DNA of 64,000 nt from Dasypus novemcinctus (lineage: Eukaryota; Chordata; Mammalia; Cingulata; Dasypodidae), in contig NC_080680.1 of NCBI RefSeq assembly GCF_030445035.2, positions 98,275,157 to 98,339,156 on the forward strand, in the 5' to 3' direction. The translations under genes and the position numbers were made by a program. Each line of letters begins with the position of its first letter. The first letter of the stretch is position 1. Shown one piece after another: positions 1 through 9,500 of this stretch. The notes under the pieces were generated by a model, which was not told the origin of the DNA, ran no database searches, and worked only from the letters and a program-made list of their open reading frames with translations.

Positions 1-775
1 TGTTGTCCTTCTTGGATACTGATGTCTTCCATAAGGGTTCGAAAGTTCTTGGTCATCATTTCCTCTAATATTTTTTCTGCCCTTTTTTCATTCTTTTCCC
101 TTTCTGGGACACTGATAATGTGCATGTTTGTGCATTTCACATTGTCATTCAATTCCCTAAGACCCTGTTCCCTTTTCTTTTCTCCATCCTTTTTCTGTTC
201 TCCTGTCTTATCAAGTTCAGATGTTCTGTCCTCAGTTTCGTGAATTCTGTCCTCCATCAATTCAAATCTGCTGTTTATCCCTCTAAAGTATTTTTAACCT
301 CATCTTTTGTGTCTTTCATTGTCATAAGCTGGTTACTTTGCTAAGCAAGGTTTCCAAAGTTTTTTTGTTTTTGTTTTTTATGTTCCTCCAGTGTTGTCTT
401 ATTATCCTTTATCTCTTTTAGTCATATTTTCCTTTGACTCCTTGAATTGATTTAGGGGATTTATGTAATTATTGCTGATTGGTTGTCTTAAATCATGTAT
501 CTTTTCGGGATTTTGGTTTTTTCCCTTTGGCTGGGCCATAATCCCTGGATAATGGGTTTTATCCAGGCTGTTTGCTTTGAGAGTAGGGGATAGGTGCTAT
601 TCCTGGCCACAGGGGTTAGCAACTCATTGTTTTTGTTTCAGCTTCTTTATCCCCCTGTCCCTCCTCCTCTGGGATGTGTACAGAACACTCCTGGTCTGCA
701 GAACCCCAAAGAAGGTCCCTTGACCTGCTTTTTGCCCTACCTATTCTGATTCCACCTTCCCAGAAGTCCTCTAAT
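1..775 (-). mobile_element. L1 LINE fragment, antisense (5' UTR/ORF1 end)
   Basis: The plus strand resembles the reverse complement of the 5' UTR to ORF1 region of mammalian L1, including the stretch around 105-175 ('gggacactgataatgtgcat'). It is interrupted by stops and enters from the left edge. The right boundary is approximate. No intact ORF remains. Family assignment is by eye. Confidence 0.6.
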
Positions 776-1087
776 ACTTAACACTTTGACACAACATATA
801 GATGCTTAGATGTGTTCATATTTGACGAATGCATTATGACAAGTCTGTGTCTTTTTGTTTTTGTTTTTTATTATCCTGAATGATTGTTAAAACTTAGAAG
901 CTGTACAGCCTTGGAGCAAACAATATTTCCACTACCTTTTTTTTTTTTCAATCTACTGTGTCCCAGGATTCTTTATTTCAGAAAAAAATGATGAGTGGTG
1001 TGAGGATTGAAATCAAGAGCATCATTGAACATCACCTTCCCTCCAGCTGGTTTCCCCAAAATCCCTCTTGCGACGGTTTGCTCGGTC

Positions 1088-1200
1088 GGTAGAGGTGGGG
1101 TCTGGCTGCGGACGAGGGGTCGGTCCAGCTCTGGACGAGGGGTCAGTCCCGCTTGGGACGAGGGGTCGGTCCGGCAGCAGACGAGGGATCGGTCTCACAA
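1088..1200 (-). repeat. 23-bp tandem repeat, four clear units
   Basis: Units start at 1111, 1134, 1157 and 1180, each opening with gacgaggg(g/a)tc(g/a)gt. A degenerate unit precedes them at 1088. The period is exactly 23 bp. The array sits in the part of the LTR downstream of its AATAAA, reading on the minus strand. Confidence 0.9.
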
Positions 1201-1230
1201 GGGGTTGCACGGTTCGGCTGACGGGGTCGC

Positions 1231-1275
1231 CCGGCGAAGCCGGCAACGAAGGAGTCGCCTGAAGAAGCAGGCGAC
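1231..1275. other. Two short hairpins in the LTR R/U5 part
   Basis: CCGGC (1231-1235) pairs with GCCGG (1239-1243) around a 3-nt loop. GTCGCCTG (1254-1261) pairs perfectly with CAGGCGAC (1268-1275) around a 6-nt loop. Both lie just past the polyadenylation signal of the LTR. Confidence 0.7.
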
Positions 1276-1379
1276 GAACTGGGGACAAGGGAGGCCAGGC
1301 CCTTGTCGGGGGCTCTCAGGACTGGAGGGCGCACGGCAGAAGAACTAACGCGGAGACAAGGTAAACACGCAAGTCCAAC

Positions 1380-1385
1380 TTTATT
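1380..1385 (-). terminator. LTR polyadenylation signal AATAAA
   Basis: AATAAA on the minus strand, about 16 bases downstream of the TATA box at 1401-1408. This spacing is unusually tight for an LTR. Confidence 0.7.
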
Positions 1386-1400
1386 GAGGGAGAGGCAACA

Positions 1401-1408
1401 GTTTTATA
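1401..1408 (-). promoter_or_regulatory. LTR TATA box
   Basis: TATAAAAC on the minus strand with CCAAT-type boxes upstream (higher coordinates). Transcription would run leftward, away from STOM. Confidence 0.6.
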
Positions 1409-1597
1409 GGGGCTGGAGAAGGCTGATTGGTCGAAGCCACGCCCTGCTCCGAATGGTTGCCGGCGAAAGGTCAGTGGGCGGTACTGGATGGGGGAGGGGT
1501 GGTGGTTAGGGATTGGCTGTCGCTGTTGCTGGGGGAAGGGGCAGGGTTTAGGGATTGGTGGCTGCTGTTGCTGGGGTGGAGGGCAGACTTGAGTTTC

Positions 1598-1730
1598 CCG
1601 CCCACGCCTGGCTGTTGCTGCTGTCGGGGGAAGGGAAAAGGGCAGACTGGATTTTTCCGCCCACGCCTGGCTGTTGCTGCTGTCGGGGGAGGGGAAAAGG
1701 GCAGACTGGAATTTTCCGTCCTGCGCCTGC
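1598..1730 (-). repeat. 59-bp direct repeats in the LTR U3
   Basis: Two nearly identical 59-bp units (1598-1656 and 1657-1715) start with ccgcccacgcctggctgttg. A partial third begins at 1716 and more diverged relatives occur at 1510-1595. Duplicated U3 segments in retroviral LTRs are often enhancers; that role is inferred here. Confidence 0.85.
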
Positions 1731-2289
1731 GCAGGGAGAAAGAAGAAGAAGGGTGCCGCCCCACAGGCATCGTGTGGCGCCACCCGGGAGGAGGGGCGGC
1801 CGCGGAAGCATGGCTGCCGAGAAGGGGAGACCCGAGGGCACTCTGCGCCCATGCCGAGCTCCCTTCAGGGGTGGCGGTGAGTCCGACCAGCCACCCTATT
1901 ATGGGGGCAGCGGCTTAGCCTGCCGCGGCTGCTCCCCCGCCAGGCCAGCAAACCACACTTCAGCCCGAGGGGTGACCGCACCCTCTGTCCCCACCCTTTG
2001 TGTTCCCATTTCCTTCCTTAGTGAATTTAGAATTTAATCACAAAAGCCCCCAATTACATGATTACAAACCCCAGCATCCCATTTCCCCAGCTCCTCCATT
2101 TTCCTCCTGCCCCAGCTCCTGGGAAGCTCCAATACCTCTGTCTGAATGCATGGGAGAGCCCAGACTGGACAGAGGAGTAGGCTTCACTCTTTGGGAAAGG
2201 GACAAAGGAGTACAGAGTAGTAAAGTGAGGGCCCCCAAAGCCTGGGACCACAAAATGGGGCCCTGGTGCCTGAAGAAAGGACACAGGTG

Positions 2290-2480
2290 CCCCTGGCTCC
2301 ACTACTTATAATCTGTGAGATTGTGGGCAAGATATTTAACACCGTCTCAGTTTCCTCATGGGATAATAAAAATTAATTGGTGGTGATGGTAAATAATGAT
2401 GATATTATTGTAAGGAACAAATAAGACATGTACAGTGTTAATATAGCATATCATAGTAATCACTCAATAGATTTTACATT
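2290..2480 (+). repeat. MIR SINE fragment
   Basis: It has the MIR core order: a 'tgtgagattgtgggcaagatatttaac'-like segment, then 'tcagtttcctcatgggataat', then an A/T-rich 3' part. Diverged and old. Confidence 0.6.
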
Positions 2481-4935
2481 TTATTACTGGGATTTTTAAA
2501 AGATAGTGTCACTATGTAGGCTTCTCTTTCCTTCCACATACACCGCTGTGTGACGGAAAACCTAACTGTAAAATAGAACACCTCTTCCATCTCCAACGTA
2601 TTTCTCCTTTATGGTTTTTATAACGTTGACAAAAGTAGAAGAATATGATGGTGGACACTAGATGGAGCAACGTTCTGAGAACAGGAATGTTGGAGGAACA
2701 TTCCAAAAGAATTCTTTTTTTTTTTTTTTTTCTGGCATTGAATAAAACTGAATCCTGACTAGAAAAATAATCACTCATAATTACAGGTTCCCTGGACGTA
2801 TTTTGCTAGCAAACATAAATGGCTTTGAATATCTCAGGGATATTGGGTATGAGAAAACATGCAAGGCAAAGATTTGGATATGCCATAGTCATATGTGGAA
2901 AGGAATGCGATAGTTCTATTGTTTTGTTCATTGTTGTATCTCAAGCACTTAGAACAATGCCTGGCACAGAGCAGGTGTTCACAAAATATTTGCTGAATGA
3001 ACTAATTAACAAAGCAGTATTAATAAGCCCCTTCCCATAGATGACTGTATTAAATACCACCAATGTTTCAGCAATGCTTTTTATTTTCATAGATCTGACC
3101 CCAAGTACTCTTACCAGGTGCTGTAGTACAATTGGTCTGCTGACATAGCCCAAACATATAACATCCTCTGGTTAAACTCTTGTGATGATTCATATCTTGG
3201 TGTAATTTTCTGAAGAAGAGCTAAGAAAACAAAAGTGTTACTGTAATGCAACAATGTGAATTAATCTACATAGAGAAACAGATCAAACTTGTTAACCCCA
3301 TTCCGGGGAAATGAGACAAAGATATAAATAGCTGATATTGCTGTTCCTTCAACATATCTGGTTAGCAGGTTTCACTAAAGGCATTGAAAACAGCCTGAAT
3401 TAGCAATGTGAAGGAAAAATAAATAAAGGACTTCTCTGCTGCTCTTTTTAAAGTACTTCTTGTGTGGATACAGAAAAAAAGACTAATTAAATTTCCTTCT
3501 GACTTATTCAATTATGGATTCATGATGCATGCCTAGCTTCAAACTGATCTCCATGTCTTAATAGCATCACTATCACCATCAATCAATACTTAATTTGGTC
3601 CTGTGAATATGCGAAACAAATAACAGCAAAATACAACATAAAAGAAATTTTGATTATATACCCTGATTTTAACAACATACTAATATCCATTAAAAGCAAC
3701 CAGGGGAAAAATTCACCAAAATTATAATAGTAGCTCCATTAGGATTTGCCCCTAAAGGAACTACTATTATAAAGAACATTATAAATAATTATTTTTCTCT
3801 TCAAATTATTTGTAATTTTATGTTTCCATTTCTAAGTATAAAGTTCTCAAAAACCATTCTGCTAATCAACACTGAGAGAAATTTTAGGATTAAAAATTCC
3901 CTCCAAAGGGAGAGAGTGAATTAGTATATATTAAAAAGTACATTTACTAAATCTATTTATACAGAATATATATATATATAATACACACCAGAATACACCA
4001 GTTTCATGAGAAAGTGAAATTCAGCATTTTAAAATCACAATCTGGAAACTCTCAGCCATTCTGAAAGTAATTTAAAAATCAAGTCAAAACTTGTTCTCAG
4101 TTTTGGGCCTGGAATTAGCTCACAAACTGATGCAATCTGAAACCAGAGCCAATAAGTGTGTTTACAAAAGTTTTTGTCCCACAGGGAGAGGCTTTCTTTT
4201 CTAACTCTCCAGAAGATATGCTGTTCTATTGCTTTGAGACTTGAGCAAAGGTGGTGGGAAGGGTGCAAACATTAAAATCATTCTGAAATGTTATTTTCCT
4301 TTCTAACAAAACTGAAATCTAAATATTTTTTCACCATATGCAATTTGTAATCAAGCCCTTTTCTGCTGAAGGGTTTAATTAGCTTCTTGTGCACATGCTC
4401 TTCTTTCCTGGAAGCTGCAGCATAAACAGGAAGTTCATGCCTCTGGGGTTTATTCATTGCAGAATGGAAAAAACGAAGCTGTGGACTTTCTCAAGGATGA
4501 TTTAGAGAGGAGGGATCATTAAATTACTGTACTCCTCCGTTTATCTTCTCTAGAAGGCTAATAAGCAAAGTAACTGCACAAGATGTACTTCACCCTCCTT
4601 ACCCCCCATTCCTGAAATGTGAACAGTTCTCTGACTGCATGTGACAGGAAGTCAATTTGAGAGCTTTGCATCAGGGTTTTATCACACACTGAAGACACAC
4701 AATGATCACTAACATTTTTAACACCTGTTGTGATTGTGTGTGCTCCAGTCTATGTTCCTGACACAGGCACAAGTTTCCAGAACTAAAACCAGAAAGCATA
4801 GCATTTTATATTGCACAAGCACCACAGGTGTTGAGTATTATACAGGCAAATATTGAGCACAGTTAAAAAAAAAGAAAAAACAAAGTGCTCCTCAGGAAAG
4901 GATCTTTTTGGTGATGAAATAGTTTTCTATATTAA
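2480..4935. other. Intergenic, mostly unassigned
   Basis: A/T-rich sequence upstream of STOM. A short L2-like 3' piece lies at about 2905-3010 ('aatgcctggcacagagcagg') and a (TA)n run at about 3968-3980. No coding region was recognised. The 4380-4560 stretch is free of recognisable repeats, but I have no direct evidence of function. Confidence 0.5.
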
Positions 4936-5130
4936 TTGCAGCGGAAACAGTAACAGAACTATACTTACACATTATACCACTACCAATTTCCTGGTTTTGA
5001 TATAGTTAAGTAAGATGTAACCACTGGAGGAAACTGCGTGAAAGAGTACAGGGGACCTCTTCCTACTCTCATTGCAACTGCCTGTCAAGCTGTACTTATT
5101 TCAAAATAAAGAATTTTTAAAAGTGCTCCT
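4935..5130 (+). mobile_element. L1 3' end, sense
   Basis: It resembles the L1M 3' terminus: 'tttcctggttttgatatagt', then 'ggaaactgcgtgaaagagtaca', ending 'tatttcaaaataaag' followed by an A-rich stretch. Confidence 0.65.
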
Positions 5131-5239
5131 TCTGGTATACATTGCTACGCTTTGAATAATGTGCATTAAGTCAAGTCTTGTAGATTAAAACGCACGGTTT
5201 TCAAATGTGAGGTTTTCAGCCACGACTCAGCAGAAAGCT

Positions 5240-5560
5240 TGAGGGTGGGAATACCCTTGCATATGCTTTTTCCTCTGCCTGGGACTCCCTTTCCCATTTC
5301 CTGGATCTGCTGTCCCCTTCCTAAGGCTGGCTCCTTCTCATCTTTCAGGTCACAACTCAAATGTCACCTCCTTTTCGAGGCCTTCCCTTGTCCCCTGGTG
5401 TCTACCCTGCATAGCGCTCTTCACCATGGTAAATATTTTGTTTGGTAGCTTGTTTTTGCCTGCCTCCCCACTAGACTAATTTTAATGAGGGATGGCACCG
5501 TGTCTGCCCCTTGCGCTCTGTCTCCCCAACGGTGCGCACAATAGCAGGTGCTCAAAGAGG
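5240..5560 (+). mobile_element. L2 LINE 3' fragment
   Basis: It shows the typical L2 3' run: 'cctctgcctgggactcc', then 'caactcaaatgtcacctcct', then 'gaggccttcccttg', ending near 'caggtgctcaaa'. Confidence 0.65.
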
Positions 5561-5699
5561 ATTTTGGATACATGAACCTCACTCGAATTCCACCTCCTGC
5601 TCGGGGTTGGTCCTGTCGGCCCCCTCCTCTCACATCATTAGTCATCCAGCTCGGGCTGGCCTCAAGACCCTCAGCTTTCTACCCTCAATTCGGAACCCA

Positions 5700-6560
5700 C
5701 CCCACCCAGAGAGGGCGCCATTTTCTTTTCTCTAATTCGTCTGCCCCGAGACGCCTCGCCCCATGCCTCTGCCCACAAGAATGCCTTATCCTCAAGCCAT
5801 CCTTTCCGCGGCCAGGCCCCACCCGAACCCCCTCGGGGCACGCGCCTCTCCGCTCTCGCCACGCCCTTCAGTCCTCGGGGCTGGCAGCGGGCGGCCGCCG
5901 AGACACTGCCCGCGGGCGGAGGGTGGGGGCGTGTCCTCCTCGATCCTGAGCGTCGATTGGCTGGATCGCGGGACGGGGCGGGGCTTCGGGAGAGGGCGGG
6001 GCTGCAGCTGGGTCTCGAGGACCGCGGCGTCTCCGCACTTTTCCCGCGGCAACGGCGAGAGCAGGACGCGCGCCTTGGACTAGGACGGGATGGCTGAGAA
6101 GCGGCAGGGAGCGGACACCCAAGCCCGGCGGCTCCCCGACTCCTTCAAGGGTGAGCCCCGCGCCGCCGGCGAGGCCTGGGGGTGGTCCGGGCGCCCTCCG
6201 GGGCGGGGGTGCGCGTCCCCGGCTGCCCCTTAACCTGGGGCACCTGGCCCCGACCTGGCCCGCGAGCTCCGAGGTCTGAGAAACCCGGGCTCAGGCCGCG
6301 TCTCCGCGGCTTCCTAGTGCTGCGACCGCTCCTCAAATGCCGATTTCCTCACTCGGAAAAGAGGATAATCAGTCCGGGTGCGTCCGCGGGTTGTTAGAAT
6401 TAGACGTGCACAGCCCAGTGTCGAGCGTGAGGTGGACGCGCCGGCGGCCGGAGGCGTTTGCAGAGCTCGAGCCGGGCGGGGGCTCGAGATAGCCCGCGGA
6501 TGCCGCGAGCCAGGCTCAGGGCCGGCGCCTTAGGTCCATTACCTCCTGCCATCCATACAT
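5700..6560 (+). promoter_or_regulatory. STOM: STOM CpG island and promoter
   Basis: Dense CpG sequence brackets the first coding exon. Upstream of the start codon there is an inverted CCAAT box (ATTGG, 5956-5960), an Sp1-type GC box (GGGGCGGGGC, 5975-5984) and a second (GGGCGGGGC, about 5994-6002). No TATA box is obvious, as expected for a broadly expressed CpG-island promoter. The transcription start was not located; about 6010-6070 is a guess from box positions. Confidence 0.75.
6090..6150 (+). CDS. STOM: STOM exon 1 (residues 1-20)
   Basis: It encodes [20 protein letters not shown] plus one base of codon 21, with donor AAGG|gtgagc. Human reads MAEKRHTRDSEAQRLPDSFK from memory, so the middle of the exon is diverged while both ends are kept. 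Human Ser10, a reported phosphosite, is Thr here. Confidence 0.95.
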
Positions 6561-9500
6561 GAGGAAATGCATAAATACTCCCAGCCAGTGAGAGGTGGAG
6601 CCGGGACTCAAACCTGCACCCCAGAGACTGGACCGCTGCTTCACCGCCCCTCGCCCGACTCCGCTCCCCCCCCACCCCGCTCCCCCCCCACCCCGCTCCC
6701 CCCCAACCCGCTCCCTCCCCCCACCCCGCTCCCTCCCCCCACCCGCTCTCCCCCCACCCCGCCCCGCGCCTTCGGAGCCGACTCTCCCACCCGGCCTGCG
6801 CCCACCCCCGGTATGTGAGCCTGGTTCCCAACCCCGCGCACTCCACCCTGCCCACCTCACCCCGCCCTGGCTTCGGTAGCAGGGGTTTATAAATCGGCAG
6901 TGTTTGTTTTACTCATGCTACCATAACTCTATGCATTGCCACGTGTTTGCAATCGACCTTATGAAACATTCTCCTTACATTCGGTATCATCTCCCCTTTC
7001 TCAACTCACGTTCTGTCTCCTACTAACCTATTCTATGGCAGGGGTCCTTAACAAGGGGTCCGTGAGCTTGAATTGAAATTGAAATTCAGAAAAACATTAT
7101 TCTTGTGGGGACCTGTCGGGGCAGGTGTGCTGTAACTATACAGTATAGTGTGGACTTAGTAAGGGGTCCGTCGTTTTTACCTGACTGGCAAAGGGGTCCT
7201 TGGAACAAAAAAGGTAAAGAACCCCTGCTCCATTAAGTATACTCATGTAAGGGGTAGTCTAGGGAGGTTAATGTTTATTGAAAAACAGCTTGAGGATAAT
7301 GTAGGGACTGTGTAATAGTGATTTTGGTGGTAGATGAAGATTGTGATTAATAATATAAATACAAAAATGTTCAACTATAAGGTGTTAAGAATATTGTGAT
7401 TCATGTGAAAATACAACTATTGTAACTTATAGACTATAGTTAGTAATATTGTAACATTTTTGTTTCAAAGGCAAAGAAGGTACTATATCAATGCTAAAGG
7501 AGAAAATATAGGGTATAGTTTTATGAAATATGAATATGATTAAGCATTTTTTCTCTTCATTTTCTTCATTAACAGGGAGACCTTGGTCATGTCATTTAAT
7601 CAATCCATGCTCATTTTGTATCTTTCTGAACACTGGAGAAACAATTGAGTTTGTTTCTAGAATTAAATGAGAGAAATATGTCTGGAAAGAGTTTTTTAGA
7701 GTAATGCTTCCATAATTTATCAAGCTGCCTTTTGCCTGTTATTTTAGTTTTTGAAGTTGAAGGAACGTTTACTTAAAAAAAAAAGAGAAATAAGAAGCCC
7801 GGGTTGACCTGTGAGGTGTTTTTTTTTTTTTAGCTTCCGACATACTGTAGACATATTTGTTAGAGGAAGGAAGAAATTTTCTCTTTAGCACTCTTTCCGC
7901 GTCTTTACAGTGCCACATTTTTCCCCATTCTGCCCCCCTGCACTTTATTTCCTTCCTTCTAGGGTCCTCTCCTTTGTCCCTCCCAGGAACTCTTGGTTCC
8001 TCTACCTTCACCCCCCTCCCTACCAGGGCCTTCTTAATCTTGACAGATTGGCTCAGTCTTGTCCTCCTGTGAAGGAACTAGAACCCCAGAGAGGACTGTC
8101 ACCTTGAGCCTCCAGTGGCCAACTCCCTGGAGGACAGAGAGTCCAAAGAAGAGAGGTGGTAGACCTCTCAGGAGTACTACTTCCCTCCCAGGGGCTCTTG
8201 GTGAGCCAATAACTTTGAGTCCCCACAAGAATAATTTCAAAGGCTGAAATTTCAGACAGGATGGCATAGTGAAAGAGACTTAGGGGGCTAGGTGGACTTT
8301 CCCAGCACTCCACAAAGAACTCTATGTTGAAGTCATCTATTCTGATTACTTACAAGGCTAGACTTGTCCACCATCCAGTACATGCCCCATTTCCTTTGCC
8401 CAGGGATCCTTGTCATTGGTGTCTTCCCAGGGGCATCAAACGATTATAGGAATCTTTGTCCCTCACTTTTCCTTCTAGGTACCTTGGAGAGTTATCTTCC
8501 CAAATTAGGAATATAACAGTGAGGAATTTAGAAAAATAGCATAAAATTTTTTTTTTGAGCACTAAATAGGCCAGGCTCTGTGTTAAATAATTTATGTACA
8601 TTATTTTATTGAATCCTCACAATACATGATGTGGTATCGTTTCCCCCCCACTTTATAATTTAGAAAACTGATATTCAAAGAGTTAGGTAAAGTCACACAG
8701 CTTATAAGTAATGGAGCCACATTTTAAATACGGTTTTGATGGCTCCAGAACTTATTCAGTAAGTTTTGATAGTTGTATTTTCCTGGATGGAAGGAGAATG
8801 GTGGGTTCCTTTCCTTGTACTCTGACCTCTTGGCAATAGGCTTAAAGTTCTATGAGGACAATTTTAGAGGTTTGGTAGAAACCTCTATGAGGGCAGTAGA
8901 AAATTTGGAGCAAGAGTGCTTTGGATATAAACAATCTTTGTACTTAATGTTTAGTTATTATTTATGGCTACAGACCAGTTTGCACTTCTAAATTGTTTTT
9001 CTTAATTCTATACTTAGCTTTTTTTAGAAAAAAATCTCTTAAGAATCTAATGGAAATTATACACCTTCTTCTCAGAAAAATACACAATACAAACAAAATT
9101 TCCCTTGGTCTGTATCACCTTTTCTTTTCTTTTTTTTTTAAGAGATTTATTTATTTATTTATTTATTTTCCCCTCCTCCCACCCTGCTGTTTTTGCTGTC
9201 TGTGTAGTCTTCTCATTTTCTCTCCTCTAGGATTCACCAGGATTCGATCCTGGAGACCTCTGATGGGGAGAGAGGTTCCCTGCCAATTGCGCCACCTCAG
9301 TTCCTGATTTCTGCTATGTTTCACCTTGACTCTCCCCTTGTCTCTCTTTTGATGCATCATCATCTTGCTGTATGACTCACTTGTGCAGGGCACTGGCTCA
9401 CCATGCGGGCACTCGCACGGGCACTGGCTTTTCACGCAGGCACACTTTCTCTTCTACTTTTTCACCAGGAGGCTCCAGGGATCTAATCCAGGTCCTCCCA

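Larger units (their letters stand above)
1040..1990 (-). mobile_element. Endogenous retrovirus LTR, minus orientation, CpG-rich
   Basis: Read on the minus strand this block has the order expected of an LTR: a U3-like part with 59-bp direct repeats and several CCAAT-type boxes (ATTGG on plus, e.g. near 1420 and 1512), a TATA box (TATAAAAC, 1401-1408), a polyadenylation signal AATAAA (1380-1385), then an R/U5-like part with hairpins and a 23-bp tandem repeat. It is far more GC- and CpG-rich than its flanks. I see no gag, pol or env on either side, so it looks like a solo LTR. The outer ends and target duplication could not be fixed. Family unknown; an ERV1-like element is an inference from the TATA/AATAAA layout. 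No viral protein is encoded. Confidence 0.7.

Noticed and set aside
1316-1852. 178-codon minus-strand ORF and several overlapping ORFs in the GC-rich LTR
   Set aside because: Composition is low-complexity and mirrors the 59-bp repeats; all frames are open because the region is GC-rich. No retroviral protein domain is present.
6400-6860. Overlapping 66-151 codon ORFs around the C-rich tract
   Set aside because: They are Gly/Arg or Pro/Ser repeats produced by the C runs, in several frames at once.
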